DNA from: Desulfobacteraceae bacterium
GTDB taxonomy: Bacteria; Desulfobacterota; Desulfobacteria; Desulfobacterales; Desulfosalsimonadaceae
Direction of reading: 5' to 3'
DNA: 42,441 bases
Assembly (NCBI GenBank): GCA_003597945.1
Contig: QZJS01000022.1
Span: 1-42,441, forward strand
The position numbers and the translations under genes were made by a program. Shown here piece by piece: positions 35,983 through 42,441 of the stretch. The notes beneath the pieces were generated by a model. It searched no databases. It was not told the origin of the DNA and saw only the letters and a program-made list of their open reading frames with translations. Numbering within the stretch: position 1 is the first letter of the stretch; each line of letters starts with the position of its first letter.

Positions 35983-36723
35983 TCAGAACCGCGAAATCAC
36001 GCCCGTGGGCAGAATTTTTAATAATCGGCCAATCACGTTCCACGGATAGACCGGAACGGTGGAGGATTTCACCCGCTTTTCGATGAGCCGCGCAATGATG
36101 GCCGCGCCCTTTTCCACGCTGATCAGAAACGGCCGGTTGGGGAGCATATCGTTTAAGGGCGTGTCGATATATCCCGGGTAAAGTACGGTCACGTAGATAT
36201 TTTTCCGGAACAGCTCGGCCCGCAGCGCTTCAAGATAAGTAGCGAATCCGGCTTTTGACGCGCTGTAGGCCGAGCTTTTCGGCATTCCCCGAAAGGCCGC
36301 CACCGAGCTGGTGCCCACAATATGGCCGCCGCCTTTTTTGAGAAAATAGGCCGCGGCCGCGTCCGCCGTGGCAATGGCCCCGATCAGATTCACCTCAATG
36401 GTGCGACGGGCTTTTTCAAAATCGCCCTTTCCCACCCGCTCCCCCAGGCTCACGCCGGCATTGACAAAAACAATATCAAGCCCGCCCAGACTTTCCGCCA
36501 TCTCATCAACGGCCCGGTAAACATCGTCGTAATCCGTGACATCCAGGCCCCGCACAACAATAGCCGGGGGATTGCACAATCGCTCGATTTCCGCCTTGGC
36601 TTCATTAAGCTGATCCACCCGCTGGGAGACCAGTGCCAGTGCATAGCCCCTCTGAGCCATTTCGCAGGCCACGGCCCGCCCGATGCCGGAAGATGCCCCG
36701 GTGATCAATATGGATTTTGTCAT
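35983..36723 (-). CDS. Short-chain dehydrogenase/reductase
   Basis: A 246-residue classical SDR, with AGGAG just upstream. The cofactor motif is TGASSGIGRAVA, followed by the NAG motif (FVNAGV). The catalytic serine lies at 139 or 140 (GTSSVAAF), with Y153 and K157 (YSASKAG). The C terminus is basic and hydrophobic and may touch the membrane (YPWNVIGRLLKILPTG). These enzymes use NAD(P)H on alcohols or ketones, often acyl or lipid compounds in this subgroup; the substrate is unknown. It is transcribed divergently from the rubredoxin fusion gene. Confidence 0.92.
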   Translation of the reverse strand: MTKSILITGASSGIGRAVACEMAQRGYALALVSQRVDQLNEAKAEIERLCNPPAIVVRGLDVTDYDDVYRAVDEMAESLGGLDIVFVNAGVSLGERVGKGDFEKARRTIEVNLIGAIATADAAAAYFLKKGGGHIVGTSSVAAFRGMPKSSAYSASKAGFATYLEALRAELFRKNIYVTVLYPGYIDTPLNDMLPNRPFLISVEKGAAIIARLIEKRVKSSTVPVYPWNVIGRLLKILPTGVISRF

Positions 36724-36835
36724 GTGTAAACTCCTGTATTAGAAATCTGGTTACCCCCCATTCGGCAGATAAGATCTCAAATGATGCGTTTCTTTCCCTG
36801 TTGACTATGACACGCAGACAAAAAAGTCAATATGG

Positions 36836-36866
36836 TTGACATCTTGGAAAGCGCGCCGCTTATATT
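36836..36866 (+). promoter_or_regulatory. Candidate promoter for the rubredoxin fusion gene
   Basis: A perfect TTGACA (36836-36841) and TATATT (36861-36866) are spaced 19 bases apart, slightly long. Upstream, TTGACT (36801-36806) and AGTCAA (36825-36830) form an inverted pair that could be an operator. The rest of the 289-base divergent gap shows nothing else. Confidence 0.35.
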
Positions 36867-37012
36867 CTGCCTGATTATTTTCGGATTATTTTCTGTTATT
36901 GCCTGTTATTACCTTGATCAGATGCCGGTAAAGCGCTAATATGTGAAAATTAATCATTATAAAAATCTTGAATTCATTCAATATAATTAAAAACAACAAA
37001 AAGGAGGATGAC

Positions 37013-37711
37013 ATGAAAAAATGGCGATGCACGGTCTGCGGATATATTCACACCGGCGATGAGCCACCGGAAATTTGTCCGGTCTGCGGCGCGGACCGCA
37101 GCAAGTTTGTTGAGGTCACAGATGCGCCTGCAAACAACCTTTCCGGAAGCGCCCCGGAACCCGGAAAACCGGCTGCACCTGCCGCGCCCGCCGCGAAGGC
37201 TGTCGATCGGGTTTTAAAGGATGCCGGCACGGTGAAAGGAACAAATACAGATGAGATGCCGGCCCCCAAAACCCTCTATAACACCATCACCGACCTGATG
37301 GTAAAACATCACCTCCACCCCATCGCCGTGCATGTGCCCAACGGCGTGGTGCCGGCGGTGGTGCTCTTTGTCCTGTTGGGGATGCTTTTTACCTCCGCCG
37401 GCCTTTTCCAGGCGGCGTATTATAACATGATATTTGTGGTGCTGGCCCTGCCCGTGGTTCTTTATTCCGGCGTCAATGAATGGCGTAAAAAATACAACAG
37501 CGGCAAAACCTCCATTTTTATCGCCAAATTCATTTCAGCGGCCGTGGTAGCGGTCTGCGCTGTTATTATCGTGTTATGGTTTCTGTTTCACCCGGAACTG
37601 ATCAAAGATCCGTCATCCATGCCGCCGGTGCTGATCCTGCTTCACCTGGTACTGCTTCTGGCCACCGGCATTGCCGGTTTTCTGGGCGGCAAGCTGGTTT
37701 TCAAGGACTGA
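37013..37711 (+). CDS. Rubredoxin-domain membrane protein (DUF2231-like)
   Basis: The ATG at 37013 has AGGAGG at 37002-37007. The 232-residue protein starts with a short rubredoxin-like domain (about 1-35) holding two CxxC pairs (CTVCGY and CPVCGA) that should bind one iron, as in the rubrerythrin tail domain. An Ala/Pro-rich linker (about 40-85) leads to a membrane domain with four helices (about 100-232) beginning [20 protein letters not shown]. The histidine-rich opening recalls DUF2231, a family suspected to bind heme or redox centres. The fusion suggests electron transfer between a soluble carrier and the membrane. In an anaerobe this might support oxygen or peroxide detoxification; that is inference. 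Confidence 0.85.
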   Translation: MKKWRCTVCGYIHTGDEPPEICPVCGADRSKFVEVTDAPANNLSGSAPEPGKPAAPAAPAAKAVDRVLKDAGTVKGTNTDEMPAPKTLYNTITDLMVKHHLHPIAVHVPNGVVPAVVLFVLLGMLFTSAGLFQAAYYNMIFVVLALPVVLYSGVNEWRKKYNSGKTSIFIAKFISAAVVAVCAVIIVLWFLFHPELIKDPSSMPPVLILLHLVLLLATGIAGFLGGKLVFKD

Positions 37712-37749
37712 TGCGGCCCGATTCCGCTGCTTAATCCCCTCCAAAAAAG

Positions 37750-37800
37750 GAAATGCCGGGGCTATTGACCCCGCTTGTTTTAATATTGCCCCGGCATTTC
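37750..37800 (+). terminator. GC-rich hairpin after the rubredoxin fusion gene
   Basis: GAAATGCCGGGGC (37750-37762) pairs perfectly with GCCCCGGCATTTC (37788-37800) around a 25-base loop. An alternative hairpin, CGGGG-CTATTGA-CCCCG, uses part of the left arm and would exclude the first. No T-run follows the stem, so it is an atypical terminator or a switchable structure. Confidence 0.5.
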
Positions 37801-37898
37801 TCAAATTTCCTTTAAAAATACCACGCGATTCCATTTAAAATCGTTCATTCCTGATTTTTATTCTTATAAATCCTTATTTAAAGAGTATTTATAAAAAT

Positions 37899-37941
37899 TA
37901 TAATCACAAAATATCATGAATCATGATATTTTGTGATTATA
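37899..37941. promoter_or_regulatory. 43-base perfect palindrome upstream of proV
   Basis: Two 21-base arms match exactly around a single central A at 37920; the core reads ATATCATGA-A-TCATGATAT. It lies 237 bases upstream of the importer start. The lack of a loop suits a DNA-bound dimer or tandem dimers better than an RNA hairpin, so an operator is the first idea, but a cruciform or a bidirectional AT-rich terminator is possible. Confidence 0.6.
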
Positions 37942-38121
37942 TATTTTTTATATCATTATATTATTGTATTTCTGGTTGTTTATTCCTTAATATAATTGAT
38001 TTTAATCATTTTTTATGATCATCTGTTGAAAAATACATCATTTGATGGTATATATAATCATTTATTTCACGGATCATCGTTATTAAAGGATTTATAAGGA
38101 ATATTTTTAAAAATATCGATT

Positions 38122-38148
38122 TTGAAAGCATTAAATAAAATGTATAAT
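38122..38148 (+). promoter_or_regulatory. Candidate promoter of proVWX
   Basis: TTGAAA (38122-38127) and a perfect TATAAT (38143-38148) are spaced 15 bases, shorter than ideal, and end 29 bases before the proV start. The short spacing could make the promoter depend on supercoiling or an activator, as often seen in osmotic control. Confidence 0.45.
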
Positions 38149-38177
38149 CCAATACATTAATTTAAGGAGCAATATTA

Positions 38178-39368
38178 ATGGCTCAAAAAATTATGATTGA
38201 AGGTCTTTTCAAGGTTTTCGGGCCGCATCCTCAAAACGCCATCGAACTATTCCGGCAGGGCCATTCCAAAAATGAAATCATGGAAAAGACCAGACATCAA
38301 ATCGGCGTGGCCGATGCCTCTTTCACCGTTGATGAAGGTGAAATCCTGGTGGTCATGGGCCTTTCCGGCAGCGGTAAATCCACACTGGTAAGATGCATCA
38401 ACCGCCTGATCGATCCCACCGCCGGAAAAGTCATCGTGGACGGTGAAGATGTAACCCGGCTTTCCGTGGAAGGGCTCCGGCAATTCCGGCTGGATCATTT
38501 CGGCATGGTGTTTCAGAATTTCGCCCTTTTTCCCCATCGCACGGTCCTGCAAAACGCCGTTTACGGGCTTGAAATCAAAAAAGTGGATCCCGCCGAACGC
38601 AAAGAACGCGGCATGGCGGCCCTGGAACAGGTCGGCCTGGCGGGCTGGGAAGATTCCTATCCCGCCCAGCTTTCCGGCGGCATGCAGCAGCGGGTCGGCC
38701 TGGCACGGGCGCTTGCCCTGGATGCCGATATCATGCTCATGGACGAGGCTTTCAGCGCGCTGGACCCTCTGATCCGCAGCGACATGCAGGATGAACTTCT
38801 GGCGCTTCAGGATAAGGTCAAAAAAACCATCGTGTTTATCAGCCACGATCTGGACGAGGCCCTCAAGCTCGGGGATCGGATCATTCTGATGAAAGACGGC
38901 GCCATCATTCAATCCGGCACCGCCGAGGAAATCCTGACCAAACCCGCAGATGATTATGTGGCCAAATTCGTCCAGGACGTGGACATGGCAAAAGTGATTA
39001 CGGCCGAATCGGTCATGCTCAAGCCAAAGGCCATGGCGTATTATAAAACCGACGGCCCAAAGGCGGCTTTGCATAAAATGAAGCAATCCCAGATATCGAC
39101 CATCTTTGTTCGCAAGGATAAGAAGCTTTTCGGCGTTGTCACCGCCGATGATTGCGCCATGGCCGCAAAACGCGGGGACCCGACGCTGGAACAAATCCTA
39201 AATACCGATATTGAAACCGTATCGCTGGAAACGCCCGGAGTGGATATCATCCCCCTGCTGGCACGGCTGCCGTATCCGCTACCGGTGGTGGATGCGGATC
39301 ATAAACTCAAAGGCGTTATCATAAAGGGCTCCCTTCTGGCGGGCCTGTCGGAAAGGGGGACGGACTGA
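38178..39368 (+). CDS. proV: Betaine/proline-type ABC importer ATPase with CBS domains
   Basis: A 396-residue ATPase of the ProV/OpuAA class. It opens with the family-specific segment before the P-loop (LFKVFGPHPQNAIELFRQGH), then Walker A GLSGSGKST, the Q-loop FQNFALFPHRTV, signature LSGGMQQRVGLARAL, Walker B IMLMDEAFSALDP and the switch FISHDLDEA. Two CBS-type repeats fill the last 120 residues (about 275-390), the part that senses ionic strength in OpuA. It drives uptake of glycine betaine or similar solutes under salt stress. The stop overlaps the permease start by one base. The exact solute is not determined by sequence. Confidence 0.94.
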   Translation: MAQKIMIEGLFKVFGPHPQNAIELFRQGHSKNEIMEKTRHQIGVADASFTVDEGEILVVMGLSGSGKSTLVRCINRLIDPTAGKVIVDGEDVTRLSVEGLRQFRLDHFGMVFQNFALFPHRTVLQNAVYGLEIKKVDPAERKERGMAALEQVGLAGWEDSYPAQLSGGMQQRVGLARALALDADIMLMDEAFSALDPLIRSDMQDELLALQDKVKKTIVFISHDLDEALKLGDRIILMKDGAIIQSGTAEEILTKPADDYVAKFVQDVDMAKVITAESVMLKPKAMAYYKTDGPKAALHKMKQSQISTIFVRKDKKLFGVVTADDCAMAAKRGDPTLEQILNTDIETVSLETPGVDIIPLLARLPYPLPVVDADHKLKGVIIKGSLLAGLSERGTD

Positions 39369-40210
39369 TGACTGTTTACCGGATACCCATCGGAGATGCT
39401 ATTGAAGCGGGCATCGATTTTTTCGTGACCCACTTATCATTTGCCACCATTGCATTTTCCAAATTCACGACAAAAGGGATCGCCTATCTTTCCGAAATTC
39501 TCATGTTTCTTCCGCCATGGGCCATGATCCTTATTTTTACGGGTCTTGCCTGGTTTTTAAGCAAAAAATGGGGCATCGGCCTGTTTACGCTTATCGGCAT
39601 GAGTCTCATCTGGAACATGCAGCTATGGGGGCCGACCATGGACACCATTTCACTGATCATCATTGCCACGCTGCTTTCGGTGGCCATCGGCATTCCCCTG
39701 GGCATCTTTTCCGCGCTGAGCACCACGGCATACCGGATTATCACGCCGGTGCTCGATGTCATGCAGACCATGCCCGCTTTTGTCTACCTGATACCCGCCA
39801 TCCCGTTTTTCGGGCTCGGGGCCGTGGGCGCCATTTTTGCCACGGTGATCTTCTCGGTGCCGCCCTGCATCCGTTTGACCTGTCTGGGAATCCAGCAGGT
39901 GCCCCGTGAAATGGTGGAAGCCGCGGATGCCTTCGGCAGTTCAAAGGCGCAAAAACTTTTCAAGGTCCAGTTGCCCATCGCCAAAACCACCATCATGGCG
40001 GGCATCAATCAGACCATCATGCTGGCGCTTTCTATGGTGGTCATCGCGGCCATGATCGGCGCCAAAGGCTTGGGCGGCGAAGTCTGGAGAGCCATCCAGC
40101 GCCTCGAGGCCGGCAGAGGCTTTGAAGCAGGCATCGGCATTGTGATCATCGCCATCATTTTAGACCGGGTCATGCAGCAGGTGGCCGGAGGCAAGAAACA
40201 GCAGATGTAA
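39368..40210 (+). CDS. proW: Betaine/proline-type ABC importer permease
   Basis: A 280-residue membrane protein with about six helices after a short N-terminal part. The family segments include WAMILIFTGLAWFLSKKWGI, TISLIIIATLLSVAIGIPLG, the helix pair around VLDVMQTMPAFVYLIPAIPF and the coupling motif EMVEAADAFGSSKAQKLFKV. The motif LDVMQTMPAFVYL is strongly diagnostic of ProW/OpuAB. It forms the channel of the importer with the ATPase encoded one base upstream and the binding protein encoded about 100 bases downstream. Confidence 0.95.
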   Translation: MTVYRIPIGDAIEAGIDFFVTHLSFATIAFSKFTTKGIAYLSEILMFLPPWAMILIFTGLAWFLSKKWGIGLFTLIGMSLIWNMQLWGPTMDTISLIIIATLLSVAIGIPLGIFSALSTTAYRIITPVLDVMQTMPAFVYLIPAIPFFGLGAVGAIFATVIFSVPPCIRLTCLGIQQVPREMVEAADAFGSSKAQKLFKVQLPIAKTTIMAGINQTIMLALSMVVIAAMIGAKGLGGEVWRAIQRLEAGRGFEAGIGIVIIAIILDRVMQQVAGGKKQQM

Positions 40211-40311
40211 TTTAGTTATAAATTACTTAATTAATTATTTATTCGCAGTCTTGCTCCGTACCAGCGGATGCAGGGCCTTTGTTGAACCGTAAACGTAAAG
40301 GAGGATTGTAC

Positions 40312-41175
40312 ATGAAACTTAAACTCTTACACCTGATCATCATGATGACGGCCGCTCTGCTTATGGCGGGATTTGCCGGCAACGTGGCGGCCCAGCAGAA
40401 AACCGCACAGATCGCTTATGTGGAATGGTCCTGCGCCACCGCGTCCGCCAATGTCGTCAAGGCGGTACTCGAGGAAAAAATGGGCTATAAGGTGGAACTG
40501 ATTCCGGTGAGCGCCGCAGCCATGTGGCAGGCCCTTGCCACCGGCGACGTGGATGCCATCACCACGGCCTGGCTCCCCACCACGCATCATCACTACTATG
40601 AAAAGCTCAAAGACAAGGTGGAGAACCTGGGCCACAACCTGGTGGGCACCCGCATCGGCCTGGTGGTCCCGACGTATGTGACCATTGATTCCATTGACGA
40701 AATGAACGCCCATGCCGAAAAATTCAACGGCCAGATCACCGGCATCGATCCGGGGGCCGGCATCATGAGCAAAACCGAGCAGGTCATCAAGGAATACAAG
40801 CTTACCGATCTGGAACTCATGGAAAGCAGCGGGGCCATGATGACGGCCGTTTTACAGGACAAAATCAACAAAAAGGAATGGGTCGCCGTCACCGGCTGGA
40901 CTCCCCACTGGAAATTCGGCAAGTGGGACCTGAAATATCTCAAGGACCCCAAGGGCATCTACGGCGGCGATGAGTATATCGATACCGTGGTCCGCAAAGG
41001 TCTCAAGACCGACAAGCCGGATCTGTACGCTTTCCTGGCAAACTTCAAATGGAGCGCCGACGATATTCAGACGGTCATGGCCTGGAACCAGGAAGAAGAC
41101 ATGACCCCGGAAAAAAGCGCTAAAAAGTGGATCTCGGAAAACAAAGACAAGGTCGCCGCCTGGCTGCCTGAGTAA
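40312..41175 (+). CDS. proX: Betaine-type substrate-binding protein
   Basis: The ATG at 40312 has AAAGGAGG upstream; earlier in-frame starts lack one. The 287-residue product has a signal peptide (about 1-26, ending NVAAQ) and the type II binding-protein fold of the OpuAC group: AYVEWSCATASANVVKAVLE, AMWQALATGDVDAITTAWLP, and WVAVTGWTPHWKFGKWDLKYL. The several tryptophans should form the aromatic cage that holds quaternary ammonium groups. It has no lipobox, so it is free in the periplasm, as in ProX of Gram-negatives. It completes the importer with proV and proW. Confidence 0.93.
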   Translation: MKLKLLHLIIMMTAALLMAGFAGNVAAQQKTAQIAYVEWSCATASANVVKAVLEEKMGYKVELIPVSAAAMWQALATGDVDAITTAWLPTTHHHYYEKLKDKVENLGHNLVGTRIGLVVPTYVTIDSIDEMNAHAEKFNGQITGIDPGAGIMSKTEQVIKEYKLTDLELMESSGAMMTAVLQDKINKKEWVAVTGWTPHWKFGKWDLKYLKDPKGIYGGDEYIDTVVRKGLKTDKPDLYAFLANFKWSADDIQTVMAWNQEEDMTPEKSAKKWISENKDKVAAWLPE

Positions 41176-41191
41176 ACCTTTTAATCCATGG

Positions 41192-41287
41192 TCCCGTAAA
41201 AAACGAAATATTACCCCACGATAATACCGCGAATCGCGGTTATCATTAACGATGGGATCATTCACTTTTGTTTTTTACGGGATTTTT
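41192..41287 (+). terminator. Long-stem terminator after proX
   Basis: TCCCGTAAAAAAC (41192-41204) pairs exactly with GTTTTTTACGGGA (41270-41282), followed directly by five T. The 65-base loop contains its own hairpin, ACCGCG-AAT-CGCGGT (41226-41240). It probably ends proVWX transcription; the nested form and closeness to the porin start (41324) also allow an attenuator role. Confidence 0.6.
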
Positions 41288-41323
41288 ATAATAAAGATAA
41301 GGAGAAAGGAGAAAAGAGTTAAA

Positions 41324-42373
41324 ATGAAAAAAAAGATTCTTTTTGTAACACGTTGTCTGTTAACGGTCGGATTGATGTTATTTTTATTAACAGTTCCCGT
41401 GACCGCCACCGCTGTTGAGATCGGTCCGCTTTCCATCGGTGGAGCGATGCGCGCGAATTACACCTTTGGCGACTATGCGCCGGTACTGGACCGCTCTTCA
41501 CGGGCGAAGCAGGATAACGGCGCGTTTGCATTAGACACTTTCCGATTTAACCTTGATTACAATCAAGGCCCGTTTGTTGGAAAAGCTGAATATCGATTCT
41601 ATCCGGGATATGGTGCAAACAACCATGACAGCTATCATTTTCCGCATACCGGCTGGATCGGTTACAACTTTGGCGATGAAAGCCAGGTGCAGCTTGGTTT
41701 AAACCGCGTTCCCTTCGGTCCCGGGGCCTATGGTGTGTCGCAAAGCTGGTTCTTTGATCAGCATTACTATGTGGGCCTCGCCGATGACATGGATTTAGGT
41801 GTCAAATATACAAAACCATTTGAAAATTTTACCATCGATCTGGCCTACTACTTCTCTGACGAAGGCTCTCACAACGGCGCAAACTTTTCCAGAAAAGGCG
41901 TGCGATACTCCTATGATATTATCGATGAGACAGGAACCGGTTATGAGGAAAGGCATCAGGTTAACCTGCGGGCGATTTATTCCATGGAAACCGGCAACCT
42001 GAAATCAGATATCGGCGCATCCGTTCAGTACGGACAGCTTGAAAGCAACGGACCGCAAGACGATGGCGATCACTATGCCGGATCAGCCCATGCCGTCTTT
42101 TCAATAGCCAATTTCAAACTGGCCACGCAAATAACCTACTATAAGTATGACGTGGAAAACGATCAACCGCTGGGAACCGATACGCTGGTCCAGATGGGCG
42201 CTTTCGATTTTCCAACCCTTGTGGCGGCAGAAGCGTGGATACCGGCTGTATCGCTGAGCTATTACCTTGAAACACCACAGGTAGACTGGCTTGACTACGT
42301 CATTCCTTATATTGAATACAGCTCCATTGTTAAGGATGAAAGCCACTCTTGTCCAAAAACCATTTTACAGTAG
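41324..42373 (+). pseudogene. Outer-membrane porin-like gene, 3' end apparently disrupted
   Basis: The ATG at 41324 follows AAGGAGAAAGGAG. A signal peptide (about 1-32, ending ATAVE) precedes a beta-barrel sequence with alternating residues: ALDTFRFNLDYNQGPFVGKA, HTGWIGYNFGDESQVQLGLN, WFFDQHYYVGLADDMDLGVK and the later SLSYYLETPQVDWLDYVIPY. It resembles substrate-specific porins seen in marine sulfate reducers, going by memory. The family pattern continues to IEYSSIVKDES at about 42343, then changes to SHSCPKTILQ and stops after 349 residues, without the final strands or terminal aromatic residue expected of a barrel. The following 68 bases are AT-rich and non-barrel. A mobile-element insertion or rearrangement is likely; the piece may be non-functional. 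Confidence 0.7.
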
Positions 42374-42441
42374 TAAAGCGATAAATTGAGGCCTTGAAAA
42401 AAAATCCTCCTTGGGGATATTGTTGTTTCACCACAAAACGA
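42344..42441. other. Unrelated sequence joined to the porin 3' end
   Basis: From about 42344 the barrel coding pattern ends and the base composition becomes AT-rich. On the minus strand the segment is open in two frames to the window edge, so it could be the end of a mobile element whose body lies outside. No terminal inverted repeat or target duplication can be confirmed from one end. Confidence 0.4.

Larger units (their letters stand above)
37712..38177. other. AT-rich gap upstream of the betaine-type importer
   Basis: This 466-base stretch has no credible gene. From left to right it holds a GC-rich hairpin (37750-37800), a 43-base perfect palindrome (37899-37941), a long AT-rich section with several runs, a smaller CATCA-TT-TGATG palindrome near 38037-38048 and a candidate promoter (38122-38148). 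Confidence 0.8.

Noticed and set aside
37861..38177. CRISPR-like or riboswitch-like array in the AT-rich gap
   Set aside because: The repeated AT motifs are irregular, there are no spacers of equal length, and no conserved riboswitch core was recognised.

Overview
The window looks like part of a chromosome from a marine or halotolerant, Gram-negative, strictly respiring bacterium, most likely a sulfate-reducing relative of the Desulfobacteraceae/Desulfosarcinaceae (Desulfobacterota). This is an inference from moderately GC-rich coding DNA with AT-rich gaps, lipoproteins and an outer-membrane barrel, an ectABC-ask ectoine operon, a betaine-type ABC importer, and the protein families present. 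No 16S gene or other direct marker lies in the window. No tRNA, rRNA or CRISPR array was seen.

Region 1 (1-18302) is the unusual part. Three membrane proteins with cytoplasmic FHA domains come first; the first is cut by the window edge and two carry TPR-type tails. A transmembrane Ser/Thr kinase with an extracytoplasmic DUF4384-like domain follows, then a secreted caspase-like (C14) protein, a CsgG-like lipoprotein and a GNA1162/DUF799-like protein. Next are two secreted paralogues that share a nearly identical core but have different ends, a split MacAB-like ABC exporter (adaptor, ATPase, permease) and a TolC-like outer-membrane channel. A membrane-anchored PP2C phosphatase closes the block on the opposite strand. 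Kinase, phosphatase and FHA readers form a complete phosphothreonine circuit. The kinase linker has four tandem A-T-x-V-D repeats and the phosphatase linker three T-x-x-D motifs, the pattern many FHA domains bind. I propose that this circuit controls envelope or export functions carried out by the caspase-like protein, the lipoproteins and the tandem paralogues.

Region 2 (18303-26882) is mostly housekeeping: hsp20, lon, an rlpA-like SPOR lipoprotein and recD2 packed as one run, then an SH3/coiled-coil membrane protein and nadB. Region 3 (26883-31923) is a tight run hemC-ectA-ectB-ectC-ask behind an AT-rich leader. Region 4 (32009-36723, minus strand) holds a geranylgeranyl-reductase-like flavoprotein, a YqeY protein, a small metallophosphatase, an archaeal-type phosphoglycerate mutase and a short-chain dehydrogenase.

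Region 5 (37013-42441) holds a rubredoxin-DUF2231 fusion, a 466-base AT-rich gap with a 43-base perfect palindrome, a proVWX-type importer for betaine-like solutes, and an outer-membrane porin gene whose 3' end appears cut off by unrelated sequence near 42344. Together the ectoine operon and the importer give the cell both synthesis and uptake of compatible solutes.
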